Of a stretch of DNA of 64,000 nt, positions 9,768 to 18,359 are shown piece after piece. The stretch is from a virus, in the IMG/VR virus record IMGVR_UViG_3300042566_001512, positions 62,001-126,000 of that record. One strand, written 5' to 3'. Under the pieces are notes generated by a model, which was not told the DNA's origin, made no database searches, and saw only the letters and a list, made by a program, of their open reading frames with translations. Numbering within the stretch: the stretch's first letter is position 1; each line of letters opens with the position of its first letter. The position numbers were made by a program, and so were the translations under genes.

Positions 9768-10664
9768 ATGAACGAAATAGCCTTTATATCTTATTTTGGA
9801 TTAGCGTTTTTAATTGTTTTTGTTTACCTTAAATCAAGGTGGGATAAAAAACAAGAAAACGAAAATAAAAAACTAAAAAATATTCACAGTACTACTTCTG
9901 GCCTGCTGACTCTAAACAAAGATTACTTTGAGGAAGACGGGTTAGTAAAGTTTGACATAGCCTCAATTACTGAGAGTGAAATATTTAATAAAGTAATATT
10001 GAAAAATTTAGATAAAGAATGGGAAGTAGAGCAGAAAAAGCTTTTGCACGACCACGTGATGAACATGCAATACTACGGCATGGCTGATCTATTTAAAATT
10101 TCTGAGCATTTGAGAAAATACAAAGATCAAACTGGACAAACGGTTTTGCTATATAAGTCTATCATAACCGCTTGCGCTGTGGTATACGACTTTATGATAC
10201 CAAAATCATTAATGAACGCTGACTCACTGGCCCTGCTTTATGTAGCTGCATATTTTCGTGCAAATTCTACCACGTGCGTTTATGAAGAGATTCAAAAACA
10301 CATTAAAAGTAACTTAAAAGAAAAACGATTAGATAACGTTGCAAAAGAGCATGCGCAATTAAAAGCTTTGCTGTTGGATATGGATTTTGCAAATGTATTT
10401 TTTCAAGAGATATTTAAACACAAATCTTATTTAGGTTTGGAGTACCTGCATAAAAAATGGATAAATAGTAATCTGGTTTGTAAAGATAACTTAGACCTTT
10501 ACAAAAATGACATTTCTTGTTTTAAAAAATTACTGACGATTTATTTCGGTATATTGCAAATTCATATACCTGCTAGCTACCTGTACATCGACACTTCGGT
10601 TTGCGAGTACTTACTTCAAATAAAAAGATATGATTTAAATAAACCACACATACGCGCAGTATAA
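9768..10664 (+). CDS. Unknown protein with N-terminal membrane anchor (298 aa)
   Basis: Residues 3-22 form one hydrophobic segment followed by basic and Lys-rich sequence (SRWDKKQENENKK), so it probably sits in the inner membrane with the bulk in the cytoplasm. The rest is helical, with many Lys and Leu, and no known motif. It is cotranscribed with tmk. A palindromic terminator follows directly. Confidence 0.6.
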   Translation: MNEIAFISYFGLAFLIVFVYLKSRWDKKQENENKKLKNIHSTTSGLLTLNKDYFEEDGLVKFDIASITESEIFNKVILKNLDKEWEVEQKKLLHDHVMNMQYYGMADLFKISEHLRKYKDQTGQTVLLYKSIITACAVVYDFMIPKSLMNADSLALLYVAAYFRANSTTCVYEEIQKHIKSNLKEKRLDNVAKEHAQLKALLLDMDFANVFFQEIFKHKSYLGLEYLHKKWINSNLVCKDNLDLYKNDISCFKKLLTIYFGILQIHIPASYLYIDTSVCEYLLQIKRYDLNKPHIRAV

Positions 10665-10668
10665 ATAA

Positions 10669-10700
10669 ATATAGCCCAAAGGGTACCCTTTGGGCTATAT
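10669..10700. terminator. CATA/TATG-type palindromic hairpin
   Basis: A perfect 32-base palindrome ATATAGCCCAAAGGGT and its complement, followed by GAC. It ends the tmk operon; no U-tract follows. Confidence 0.75.
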
Positions 10701-10747
10701 GACATATTCTTTTAAATAAAATAACAGATCTTAATTGTTTTTGATTA

Positions 10748-10755
10748 TATATTAC
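10748..10755 (+). promoter_or_regulatory. Phage promoter box TATATTAC
   Basis: GATTATATATTACTTAATTG lies about 50 bases after a terminator hairpin. TATATTAC is the core reported for early promoters of phiKZ-type phages. Its position argues against a TTG start at 10735 for the next gene. Confidence 0.55.
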
Positions 10756-10827
10756 TTAATTGCAATAGAGCCAATTATTTTTACATACTGGCTATATTAC
10801 TTTATTAGGTTTTATAGGGTTAACAAA

Positions 10828-10989
10828 ATGGACATCTTTTTTTCTGATAGCAAGACTTTCTTTATGGACGCAATGGGCATACTGGCCGGTGCCGGTGTGT
10901 TGTTTTATTTAGTAGCGCCTCTTTTTATTAAATCCGTTGAAAAGGATGAATTTGAACAAGATAAGGAAGACGGCGCAGATTCGGAGTAA
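10828..10989 (+). CDS. Small single-span membrane protein (53 aa)
   Basis: The ATG at 10828 was chosen over an in-frame TTG at 10735 because a promoter box overlaps the longer version. Residues about 14-32 (MGILAGAGVLFYLVAPLFI) form a membrane helix, followed by a Lys/Asp/Glu-rich tail. No family is recognised. If the longer start is right, a second membrane helix would be added. Confidence 0.45.
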   Translation: MDIFFSDSKTFFMDAMGILAGAGVLFYLVAPLFIKSVEKDEFEQDKEDGADSE

Positions 10990-11083
10990 TAAAATAAAAA
11001 ACTAGTTACCGTGTTCACTCAACATAAATAAATTATATTTTTAATAAAGATATATGCGCAGTGATTAACAAAGGAATAACGTA

Positions 11084-12061
11084 ATGAAAACATACATTGA
11101 CGGTTTTAAAGACACAATGGTAAATGGCTTTGATCACTCTGACCGTACCGGAGTGGGGCGCCGTTCAGTATTTGGTAGGCAGTATAGATTTGATTTGACC
11201 AAGGGTTTTCCATTGGTAACCACTAAAAAGGTATCTATTGATAATATTATCAAAGAAACACTGTGGTTTATTTCGGGTAGTCAGAGATCACTGGACCTGG
11301 AGGAGATGGGGGTTAACATTTGGAAGCAGTGGACGCCGACGCAAGAAGACGCCACTATTTTTATAGATAAGATAAAAACAGATTTCCATAAAAACGGCAC
11401 CAAAGCCGGAATCCCTGATTTATCTTTTGACATGATCGATAGCCAGATTCGCTCTCGCGTGGGCACCGTTGGGCCGCTTTACGGGGCAGTGTGGAGAGGA
11501 AAATATTCGGATGGTTACAGGACCAGTCACCCGGATCAGATAGCCAACCTAATAGACGGCCTTATTAAAAGACCTTATCACTCCCGGCACTGTGTTACTG
11601 CGTGGATACCGCATCTTCTTCCTAATCCTGATTATACCCCAAAAGAGAATGTGCTCATGGGACTGGGGGCACTTGCTCCGTGTCACTGCTTTTTCCAGTG
11701 CTTTGTAACGCCTCCTCAAGAAGATACAGATAAGAAGCGTCTGAGTCTAAATATAGTCATTAGATCCAGCGATACTCCGATCGGTCAGCCGTACAACATC
11801 GCACAGTACTCTATATTGCTTATGATGCTCGCCCAAGTAACGGGAATGCAGGCACATGAACTTATAGTAACCGTGGGTGATCAGCACGTTTATTTAGATC
11901 AGCTAGACTTGGCGCTCGAGCAGATAAAAAGAGAACCATATGAGCTACCTACTCTTACATTGAATTCCGATGTTAAAAACATTGACGATTTCAAGTTCGA
12001 GGACTTTAAACTGACAGGGTACAAACACCACCCCTTCATCAAGTATCCCGTGGCAACATAA
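11084..12061 (+). CDS. thyA: Thymidylate synthase (ThyA type)
   Basis: It methylates dUMP to dTMP with methylenetetrahydrofolate. The sequence contains RTGVGRRSVFG (about 22-32), the catalytic Cys in LAPCHCFFQCFV (about 202-213), and the substrate-binding RSSDTPIGQPYNIAQY (about 227-242). The length of 325 residues is longer than the E. coli enzyme (264) because of inserts in the first half, at a size common in phages and some bacteria. The ATG is preceded by AAAGGAATAACGT. With tmk and nrdAB it forms a set for making dNTPs during phage replication. Terminator hairpins follow. Confidence 0.95.
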   Translation: MKTYIDGFKDTMVNGFDHSDRTGVGRRSVFGRQYRFDLTKGFPLVTTKKVSIDNIIKETLWFISGSQRSLDLEEMGVNIWKQWTPTQEDATIFIDKIKTDFHKNGTKAGIPDLSFDMIDSQIRSRVGTVGPLYGAVWRGKYSDGYRTSHPDQIANLIDGLIKRPYHSRHCVTAWIPHLLPNPDYTPKENVLMGLGALAPCHCFFQCFVTPPQEDTDKKRLSLNIVIRSSDTPIGQPYNIAQYSILLMMLAQVTGMQAHELIVTVGDQHVYLDQLDLALEQIKREPYELPTLTLNSDVKNIDDFKFEDFKLTGYKHHPFIKYPVAT

Positions 12062-12068
12062 ATAGAAA

Positions 12069-12102
12069 ATATATGCCGACGTTGATCAACGTCGGCATAT
12101 AT
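12069..12102. terminator. Perfect palindromic hairpin after thyA
   Basis: 34-base palindrome ATATATGCCGACGTTGA and complement, beginning 7 bases after the thyA stop and followed by GCTG. Confidence 0.75.
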
Positions 12103-12134
12103 GCTGTTTATTTTTTAATAAAAAATAAACAGCA
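12101..12134. repeat. Second inverted repeat after thyA
   Basis: The 15-bp arms ATGCTGTTTATTTTT are nearly loopless and directly abut the previous palindrome. It is AT-rich and could act with it as a double terminator. Confidence 0.55.
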
Positions 12135-12161
12135 TTTTTATTTTTCAAACAGAACCAAAAT

Positions 12162-12197
12162 GGTATAGCCAAGAGTAAAACCCAGCTCTTGGCTATA
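12162..12197. terminator. Hairpin upstream of nrdA
   Basis: GTATAGCCAAGAG pairs with CTCTTGGCTATAC around a 10-base loop. It is the third stem-loop in the 179-base gap between thyA and nrdA and may be a terminator or part of the nrdA leader. Confidence 0.55.
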
Positions 12198-12240
12198 CGC
12201 CCCGAATTCCAATAATCCTTAACTCATAAAGAACAAAAGC

Positions 12241-14520
12241 ATGTTAAACACCATCATTAAACGCGACGGATCTAGTGAACCTTTCGACTTCGATAAGATA
12301 GAACGTCTAAATAATTTTGCTACTAGCGGTTTAAATGTAGATTTAAATTTGCTTCGAAGCCAAATCAAATTTCTGGTTTACGATGGAATGTCAACAAAGG
12401 ATATTTTTCAAGCGCAGATAAAAGCGGCATCCGGACTTATCTCGGTTCAAAACCCCGATTTTACATTTGTCGCCGCTCGATATTTGTTGGCCGACACTTA
12501 CAAACAAGTAACAGGTACAGCAAAATATCAGCATCTTCGTGAATGTATCACTAAAGGAGTAGACGCAGGAAGATATACGCCTGCTCTTCTTTCTGTTTTT
12601 GATTTAGATAAGCTAAATTCAAGCCTGGATTATAGTCGCGATTTTCTTTTTGACTACTACGGTTTGCAAAACGTGGTGGATAGATACCTGATGAGGGACA
12701 ATAGTAACAAGATCATTGAGCTACCTCAGCATTTCATCATGAGAGTTGCTATGGGGGTTTCTCTTAACGAAAAAGACCCTACTGAATCCGCTATTGAATT
12801 TTATGATATTCTTTCAAACTTTGACTACATGTCAAGCACGCCTACTTTGTTCAACTCCGGAACTATACGAAGCCAGCTCTCTAGCTGTTATGTAAATACG
12901 GTGAATGATCAGATCAGTTCTGATATAGATGAAGGAGAGCATCGTTTCGCTTCCATTTTTGGAACTATTGAGGAGTCTGCTAGGCTATCCAAGTACGCAG
13001 GTGGTATTGGCACCGACTGGACACGCGTTCGCGGACCAGGAAGCCACATACGCTCTACAAATGGAAAAAGTTCTGGTGTCATCCCCTATATTAAGGTTTA
13101 CAACGACACCGCAGTTGGCGTAAATCAGGGCGGTCGTCGTAAAGGTAGTTTTGCCCCATACCTTGAAGTTTGGCATCCCGATTTCTGGGACTTTTGCGAA
13201 ATCAAAAAAGAATTTGGCGATGATCGCCTACGCGCACACGACGTGTTCCCTGCGGCGTGGATATCGGATCTTTTCATGGAGCGCGTAGAAAGCAAAGGGG
13301 TTTGGAGTGAATTTGACCCTCACGACTACCCGGAACTTCATGAGCTTTACGGCGAGTCATTTAAGCGCCGGTATGAAGAACTAGAGGCAGATGGTAAATT
13401 CCTTAAACAGCGCCCAGCCACAGAAGTTTGGAAACGCATCTTGGCCAGTCTATTTGAAACGGGCCACCCGTGGATAACTTTTAAGGACGAATTTAATAGA
13501 CGCAACCCCCAGGACCATGCCGGCGTCATACATTCGTCTAATTTGTGCACAGAAATTGCCCTGAATACGTCCGATACAGAAACGGCCGTGTGTAACCTAG
13601 GGTCTGTTAATTTGGCGAAACACGTAAAAGACGGAAAGATAGACAAAAAGAAGTTAAAGAAGACGATAACGACGGCAATTCGCATGCTAGATAACGTTAT
13701 CGATATTAACTTCTACCCTTCCGATCGTGCTAAAAACTCTAACCTTAAGCATCGACCGATAGGAATGGGTATAATGGGAGAGACAGAAGCTAAGGTAGCG
13801 TGCGGGATTAGTTTTGACTCGCACGAGGGTGTTGCTTTTTCTGATGAAGTAATGGAGTTAATCACGTATTATGGTTTTGTTGCCTCACATGAACTTGTAA
13901 CCGTACACGGTCGTAAACCATACGAATCGTTTAATGGTTCTAAGCTGTCTAAGGGCATATTGCCTATACACACTTCCAGGGATAAAAACACTTCCCTTGG
14001 AATGGATACGTGGAATAGCTTAAGTAAAGCTATATCGGAGGGCGGCATTAGAAACAGCAATTTGTTTGCCATTGCTCCCACCGCTACAATATCGTCTATA
14101 GTGGGCACTACGCCGTGCAACGAACCTATTTTTGAGATTGAAAGAACCGAGAAAAACATAAGTGGTCTTTTCAAGGTAGTTGACCCCTGTGTTAAATATA
14201 TGCGTCCAGATCTGCTTAAAACGGCCATGGACATTGAACCGGTTTGGGTTATTCTATCTGGTGCCAGTCGTCAAAAATGGATAGACCAGGCACAGTCTCT
14301 TAACATTTTTGTTAAGCACGGGACGAGGGGGCGAGAGCTTTCCGAAATATACCTTCTAGCGTGGCGAAAGGGCTTAAAGTCCACATATTACCTGCGCTCC
14401 CAGACCAAGGTCAAAGATACAGCGAAACCCAACAATATTGCCAATTCAGCAATCCCTGGAAACAATCGAGAGGCAGTTTTTTGTTCAATTGACAACCCTA
14501 ATTGCGAGTCCTGTCAATAA
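12241..14520 (+). CDS. nrdA: Ribonucleoside-diphosphate reductase, large (alpha) subunit, class Ia-like
   Basis: It reduces NDPs to dNDPs with the beta subunit encoded next. An N-terminal ATP-cone-like region occupies about residues 1-90. Catalytic features are visible: the first redox Cys in SQLSSCYVN, the thiyl site SNLCTEI, the second redox Cys in TAVCNLGSVNL, and the Tyr pair YYLRS near the C-terminus. The C-terminal CESC can pass electrons from thioredoxin or glutaredoxin. The length of 759 matches the E. coli protein (761). An intergenic hairpin separates it from nrdB. All key residues are present. Confidence 0.95.
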   Translation: MLNTIIKRDGSSEPFDFDKIERLNNFATSGLNVDLNLLRSQIKFLVYDGMSTKDIFQAQIKAASGLISVQNPDFTFVAARYLLADTYKQVTGTAKYQHLRECITKGVDAGRYTPALLSVFDLDKLNSSLDYSRDFLFDYYGLQNVVDRYLMRDNSNKIIELPQHFIMRVAMGVSLNEKDPTESAIEFYDILSNFDYMSSTPTLFNSGTIRSQLSSCYVNTVNDQISSDIDEGEHRFASIFGTIEESARLSKYAGGIGTDWTRVRGPGSHIRSTNGKSSGVIPYIKVYNDTAVGVNQGGRRKGSFAPYLEVWHPDFWDFCEIKKEFGDDRLRAHDVFPAAWISDLFMERVESKGVWSEFDPHDYPELHELYGESFKRRYEELEADGKFLKQRPATEVWKRILASLFETGHPWITFKDEFNRRNPQDHAGVIHSSNLCTEIALNTSDTETAVCNLGSVNLAKHVKDGKIDKKKLKKTITTAIRMLDNVIDINFYPSDRAKNSNLKHRPIGMGIMGETEAKVACGISFDSHEGVAFSDEVMELITYYGFVASHELVTVHGRKPYESFNGSKLSKGILPIHTSRDKNTSLGMDTWNSLSKAISEGGIRNSNLFAIAPTATISSIVGTTPCNEPIFEIERTEKNISGLFKVVDPCVKYMRPDLLKTAMDIEPVWVILSGASRQKWIDQAQSLNIFVKHGTRGRELSEIYLLAWRKGLKSTYYLRSQTKVKDTAKPNNIANSAIPGNNREAVFCSIDNPNCESCQ

Positions 14521-14535
14521 GTATAGTTAAGCATC

Positions 14536-14563
14536 ATAATAGCGGGCACGTGCCCGCTATTAT
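14536..14563. terminator. Palindromic CATA-type hairpin between nrdA and nrdB
   Basis: ATAATAGCGGGCAC plus its complement, loopless, preceded by C (CATAAT). Because nrdB follows within 26 bases, it may act as an attenuating or processing element rather than a full stop. Confidence 0.65.
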
Positions 14564-14588
14564 TCTTTAACCCAAAGAAAAATACAAC

Positions 14589-15593
14589 ATGTCTAACAGT
14601 AGCACAAAAATCACAAACGGTCGTCGTCTTGCATTCGGTGTAAAAGACGAACTAATGAACATGTCTCGCATTCGCTATCCCTGGGCCATTGAAATATACG
14701 ATAGGCAAGAAGCAAATACGTGGTTCCCAAAATCAATACCCCTTGGGGACGATAAAGTAGCTTACCGAAGTGGAGCCCTAAGCGATCAAGAACGAAACGC
14801 GTACGATAAAGCTTTAGCTTTTGTGTCAAATTTAGATGGAATACAATTTAATAATTTAATTCACAACATCGGACAGCATATAACAGCCCCGGAAGTTAGT
14901 TTGGCTATTGCCAGACAGGCCTCCGAAGAAGGAGTGCACGTTCGTAGCTACCAAATGATGATAGAGGCCGTGTCGCTTGATCCCGAGAAGGTGTATATGG
15001 CATTCGAGACCGACGGAATGTTGGCAAAGAAAAACGAATACATCATGAGGCAATCGCGTATCCTTAAAGACGACCCCAGTCCTGCAAACTTTGCAAGAGC
15101 CATTGTGGGCAACATTGTTCTAGAGGGTATTTATTTCTATTCCGCTTTTCTAGTGTTTTATGTAATGGCAAGATACGGAAAAATGCTAGGCAGCGCAGAC
15201 ATGATAAAATATATACATCGAGATGAGGGCGAGACTCACTTGGATTTATTTACCAATATGCACAAAACGTATAGAGAAGAAAACCCAGAAATATACGATG
15301 ATCAGTTTTATAAAGACGCCAAGGATATAATCGTCGGCGGTGTTGAGATGGAAATTGAGTGGGGAAAGTACATCATAGGAAAAGGTATTCCTGGATTAAC
15401 CCCGGATATTGTAGAGAATTTTATGAAGTACCTGGCAAATGAAAGAGCTGTCAGAGTAGGTGTTCCCGAGCCGTACCCCGGGACAAATAACCCGGTCCCT
15501 TGGTTTGATGATTTTAGTAAACCAAACGGCACACGCAGTAACTTTTTTGAAAGCAAACCTACCGACTATGCTGTAGACGGCCTGGTGTGGTGA
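14589..15593 (+). CDS. nrdB: Ribonucleoside-diphosphate reductase, small (beta) subunit
   Basis: It carries the di-iron centre and tyrosyl radical needed by NrdA. Visible features are the Asp in SNLDGIQF, the EExxH plus Tyr pattern in SEEGVHVRSY (radical Tyr), the Glu in LEGIYFYS, and the last ligand helix YIHRDEGETHLDLF. In that helix relatives have DExxH spacing (RDE-x-x-H), while this protein has one extra residue between Glu and His. The length of 334 is close to the family norm. The function is secure from the partner gene and other motifs; the helix variation deserves a check. Confidence 0.92.
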   Translation: MSNSSTKITNGRRLAFGVKDELMNMSRIRYPWAIEIYDRQEANTWFPKSIPLGDDKVAYRSGALSDQERNAYDKALAFVSNLDGIQFNNLIHNIGQHITAPEVSLAIARQASEEGVHVRSYQMMIEAVSLDPEKVYMAFETDGMLAKKNEYIMRQSRILKDDPSPANFARAIVGNIVLEGIYFYSAFLVFYVMARYGKMLGSADMIKYIHRDEGETHLDLFTNMHKTYREENPEIYDDQFYKDAKDIIVGGVEMEIEWGKYIIGKGIPGLTPDIVENFMKYLANERAVRVGVPEPYPGTNNPVPWFDDFSKPNGTRSNFFESKPTDYAVDGLVW

Positions 15594-15601
15594 TATTAAA
15601 T

Positions 15602-15646
15602 TTATAGCTGTATGCTCGTAAACAAAAAAATGCAAGCATAAGCTAT
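15602..15646 (+). promoter_or_regulatory. Leader hairpin before the gene at 15662
   Basis: ATAGCTGTATGCT pairs imperfectly (single-base bulges) with AGCATAAGCTAT around a 19-base A-rich loop. It lies between the nrdB stop and the ribosome binding site at 15652. Confidence 0.45.
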
Positions 15647-15661
15647 CGCCAAAGGGGTAGT

Positions 15662-15952
15662 ATGGCGACTTTAATTACCGATCACGTATGTAAGAGCATT
15701 CTTTATAAAAATTTAAATAGCCCAGAATTTAAAGACTACTACACTCTAGATGATATTAATAAAGAATTAATGAATTACGAAAAAATGGAAATACAACCGT
15801 GCGATAAAAACGGAAAAGTACTTAAAGACGTAAGGTTTCATCTTAATTATAGATCTTTTCTGTTTACATTAAACAGAGCTCTAGAAGACACAAGTGATGC
15901 GTCTAGTTGCCAGAGGATCTATAGGTTTATGGAACTATCTATGGTAAAATAG
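15662..15952 (+). CDS. Unknown small protein (96 aa)
   Basis: A good site, AAAGGGG, lies 5 bases before the ATG. The protein is soluble, helical and rich in Lys, Asp and Leu, with no recognised domain. It follows nrdB by about 70 bases and is ended by a perfect palindromic terminator. Confidence 0.6.
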   Translation: MATLITDHVCKSILYKNLNSPEFKDYYTLDDINKELMNYEKMEIQPCDKNGKVLKDVRFHLNYRSFLFTLNRALEDTSDASSCQRIYRFMELSMVK

Positions 15953-15988
15953 CATATAGCCCCCGGTAAATTTACCGGGGGCTATATG
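15953..15988. terminator. Perfect 36-base CATA/TATG palindrome
   Basis: CATATAGCCCCCGGTAAA followed by its exact complement ending in TATG. It starts at the base after the stop codon. Confidence 0.8.
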
Positions 15989-16017
15989 ACTCTAAAGTCG
16001 ATCCTAAACTTTTTCGG

Positions 16018-16030
16018 TCACATATACTAC
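16018..16030 (+). promoter_or_regulatory. Phage promoter box
   Basis: TCACATATACTACAATTG, 30 bases after the preceding hairpin and about 46 bases before the next gene. Confidence 0.5.
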
Positions 16031-16075
16031 AATTGAATACCTGCAATAGTGTTAGGTACAACCGGAGTCATTCGC

Positions 16076-16330
16076 ATGTCCGTTAATTACGAGCAAACCT
16101 ATCAAGATCTTTTGATCAAAACCATGCAGCTGCAAAAGGATCTGCGCATGTCTCGCGTTAAACGTGTCCTCGTGGCCCTTGCCAAGATGAAGAATAAGTC
16201 ACGATACGTAAAGACGGTTGAGGAGCGCCTGTCAATTGAGTTGCAGTCACACAACCGATGTGATCGCGTACAAGTCTTGTTGGAGCTTCTGGAGTGTGAC
16301 GAAGATGTGATGGCTCATCTTTATAAATGA
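16076..16330 (+). CDS. Unknown small basic protein (84 aa)
   Basis: ATG 16076, with CCGGAG about 9 bases upstream, is preferred over an in-frame GTG at 16049 that lies only about 20 bases after a promoter box. The protein is helical, with a basic first half (KDLRMSRVKRVLVALAK) and an acidic end. It is flanked by its own promoter box and terminator, so it is probably a monocistronic early gene. The function is unknown. Confidence 0.55.
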   Translation: MSVNYEQTYQDLLIKTMQLQKDLRMSRVKRVLVALAKMKNKSRYVKTVEERLSIELQSHNRCDRVQVLLELLECDEDVMAHLYK

Positions 16331-16332
16331 TC

Positions 16333-16361
16333 ATACAGGGTGGCATTTAGCCACCCTGTAT
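16333..16361 (+). terminator. Terminator with U-rich tail
   Basis: ATACAGGGTGG / CCACCCTGTAT with a 7-base loop, followed by ATTTTTTATTTTTAA. Confidence 0.8.
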
Positions 16362-16387
16362 ATTTTTTATTTTTAATTATTTACAAA

Positions 16388-16397
16388 CGCATATAAC
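16388..16397 (+). promoter_or_regulatory. Possible phage promoter box before the DHH gene
   Basis: CGCATATAACTGTATA, 27 bases after a terminator and about 65 bases before the gene. It closely resembles ACATATAACTTGTATG at 38643. Confidence 0.45.
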
Positions 16398-16459
16398 TGT
16401 ATAGTGCAATAGATAAATAAGTCTATTGTAAATACATTTATTTTAAAAGTAAACGAAAT

Positions 16460-17494
16460 ATGAAAACTGTAGTATTGTATCACAAATCTTGCACAGACGG
16501 TTACGTTAGCGCACTTAACTTCTACGCTTATTATAAGGAAAAAGGCACATTAGAAGACGTTGTTTTCATTCCTGTTCAATATGGCGAGAGGTTGCCCGAT
16601 ATTAAAATCCTCGAAGGAAACATGATCTATGTTCTTGACTTTTCTTTTAGCAAAGAAGACACGATCGAGTTATTGAGAGTGGCCGGTTCTGTTAGCATGC
16701 TTGATCATCATAAAAAGGCAATTGACACACTGTTTACAGGTGAGAAGTTTATCTCGAATTCCGTGGTGGAAAACGACGATTGTGCCGGTGTTTACTTAAT
16801 GCATACAAAAACAGCGACTCTTTATATAAACAATAAAGAATCCGGTGCCACTCTGGCTTATAATGAAATTGGTATCTTGATACAAAACGATCAAATTCGA
16901 GGTAGGCTTCAGTATTTGTCTGACCACACAAAAGATCGTGATCTGTGGATATTCTCACTCAAAGACACATTAGCTGTATACGAGTACATAAATACTTTTA
17001 ATAATAACTTGCAATTAGGATACGAGCATCTGCTCTCTAACGACTCTGTTGTGTTTTTTCAAATGCTGGAAAAGTCACAAACTCGTGTAGACATGAGAAA
17101 TGAGCTGGCTAAAAAATACGCCAACAGACATCAAATAGTCGATTTTTTGGGATACAAAATACCCATGGTAAACGTGACATCTGACTTCTCAAGTATTGTG
17201 GGCGACATACTCAATAAAAACAACAGTTTTGCTTTGACGTACGCCACAAGTGCTGATAAAGTATACGTTTCACTGCGCAGCGATAAGAATGCAATTGATG
17301 TCAACGAAATCGCTAAATTGTTCGGTGGAGGCGGTCATGTAAATGCGGCGGGTTTTTCACTACCTATAAAAGAATTGCCCGATCTTCTCGGTGGAAAATA
17401 CACCAAAGAGCATTTGCAAAAAAACAAAACAATTGTAACGAATTCAAAAGAGAAAAAGAATCGCATATTTCAATTTCTAAATATATGGTTTTGA
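16460..17494 (+). CDS. DHH/DHHA1 family phosphoesterase
   Basis: Motifs in order are HKSCTDGYVSA (Asp at residue 13, the metal-binding first motif), VLDFSFSKED (about 58-67), LDHHKKA (DHH at 82-84), and a DHHA1 substrate-binding end FGGGGHVNAAGFSLP (about 290-304). This family includes RecJ-like nucleases, nanoRNases that cut short oligonucleotides, and cyclic-di-AMP phosphodiesterases. The size of 344 residues fits the oligo- or cyclic-dinucleotide group better than RecJ. The substrate cannot be told from the sequence. Roles could be recycling short RNA or DNA to nucleotides, or degrading host signalling cyclic dinucleotides. Confidence 0.85.
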   Translation: MKTVVLYHKSCTDGYVSALNFYAYYKEKGTLEDVVFIPVQYGERLPDIKILEGNMIYVLDFSFSKEDTIELLRVAGSVSMLDHHKKAIDTLFTGEKFISNSVVENDDCAGVYLMHTKTATLYINNKESGATLAYNEIGILIQNDQIRGRLQYLSDHTKDRDLWIFSLKDTLAVYEYINTFNNNLQLGYEHLLSNDSVVFFQMLEKSQTRVDMRNELAKKYANRHQIVDFLGYKIPMVNVTSDFSSIVGDILNKNNSFALTYATSADKVYVSLRSDKNAIDVNEIAKLFGGGGHVNAAGFSLPIKELPDLLGGKYTKEHLQKNKTIVTNSKEKKNRIFQFLNIWF

Positions 17495-17600
17495 TTACTG
17501 TGTTTTTAGATATTCTGTGACATACGTTCAAACTTAAGAATCCCCAAAATTTAGAAATATATATTTCTAAAATGTCTTTTATTAAATAAGGAATTGAAAA

Positions 17601-17750
17601 ATGCCATTCAAATCAAGTAAGCAAAAGAAACTTATGGAAATCGTGGCTCACGATAAAGAGTTTGCTGACAAAGTAAACATAAAACAGTCTGTAGCTAAAA
17701 AGATGCTAAAAGATGACGAGAAAGAAAAACAGAAAAAATCTAAAAAATAA
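17601..17750 (+). CDS. Very small Lys-rich phage protein (49 aa)
   Basis: Site AAGGAATTGAAAA precedes the ATG. The start MPFKSSKQKKLMEIVAHDKEF resembles short phage proteins with MPFKSxxQ...F-A-K layouts. About 40 percent of residues are Lys or Asp/Glu, so it is probably nucleic acid- or ribosome-associated. It ends 4 bases before the macro domain gene, so the two are translated from one message. Confidence 0.6.
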   Translation: MPFKSSKQKKLMEIVAHDKEFADKVNIKQSVAKKMLKDDEKEKQKKSKK

Positions 17751-17754
17751 AATC

Positions 17755-18210
17755 ATGCTTGAGGTAATCGAGGGCGATATACTTAAAGAAAAGTCGGGCA
17801 TTATAGTGCACGGTGTTAATTGCAGGGGCAAGATGGGCACCGGTATTGCACTTATGATTAGAAAGCTATACCCCCAAGTATATATAGATTACACCGAACA
17901 CTGGGGTAAATACTTCAGAGAACCGGCCAGGTTACTGGGTGATGTGGTTTACACGCAAGTCAATAAGAATTTAATTATTGCCAGCGCTTTTACTCAGCTT
18001 AATTATAGCAAATACGATGTTAGGAGCGTTAGCTACGATGCAATTGCTGTAGCTTTTAAGAACATAAGCGATACAGCAAAAGAAAATAGAATGGTTATAA
18101 AGTATCCAACAATAGGCGCAGGATACGGGGGCGGGGACTGGAGAATAATCTCAAACATAATAGATTGTGTAGTCGACGATAAAGTCCAAAGAATTTTATT
18201 TAAATTTTAA
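17755..18210 (+). CDS. Macro domain protein (ADP-ribose-binding / ADP-ribose phosphatase type)
   Basis: Start ATG 17755, giving 151 residues beginning MLEVIEGDILKEKSGIIVHGVNC. The Asn of HGVNCRGKMGTGIA (about 18-31) and the Gly-rich loop PTIGAGYGGGDW (about 120-131) are the ADP-ribose-binding loops of the family. Members hydrolyse ADP-ribose 1''-phosphate or remove ADP-ribose from proteins or nucleic acids. In a phage it could deal with products of NAD-based defence or of its own tRNA repair. The paired small Lys-rich gene upstream has no known link. Confidence 0.85.
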   Translation: MLEVIEGDILKEKSGIIVHGVNCRGKMGTGIALMIRKLYPQVYIDYTEHWGKYFREPARLLGDVVYTQVNKNLIIASAFTQLNYSKYDVRSVSYDAIAVAFKNISDTAKENRMVIKYPTIGAGYGGGDWRIISNIIDCVVDDKVQRILFKF

Positions 18211-18330
18211 TTTTGTTTTATTATACTTAGAATTTTTTATAGAAAAAACTAAACTACGGGCATAAAGAGCCTTTTCCTAATATTTATTTTTATTTTTAAA
18301 TGTTATGTTTAAGCATTTAATAAATTTTTA

Positions 18331-18340
18331 ACATATAAAT
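18331..18340 (+). promoter_or_regulatory. Weak promoter-like box before helicase gene
   Basis: TTTTTAACATATAAATAAATAG, 20 bases upstream of the ATG. It matches only the ACATAT half of the recurrent box. Confidence 0.3.
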
Positions 18341-18359
18341 AAATAGGAAGTAATCTACC

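Noticed and set aside
10735-10989. 84-residue version of the small membrane protein starting at TTG
   Set aside because: The promoter box TATATTAC at 10748 lies inside it; the ATG at 10828 is more likely.
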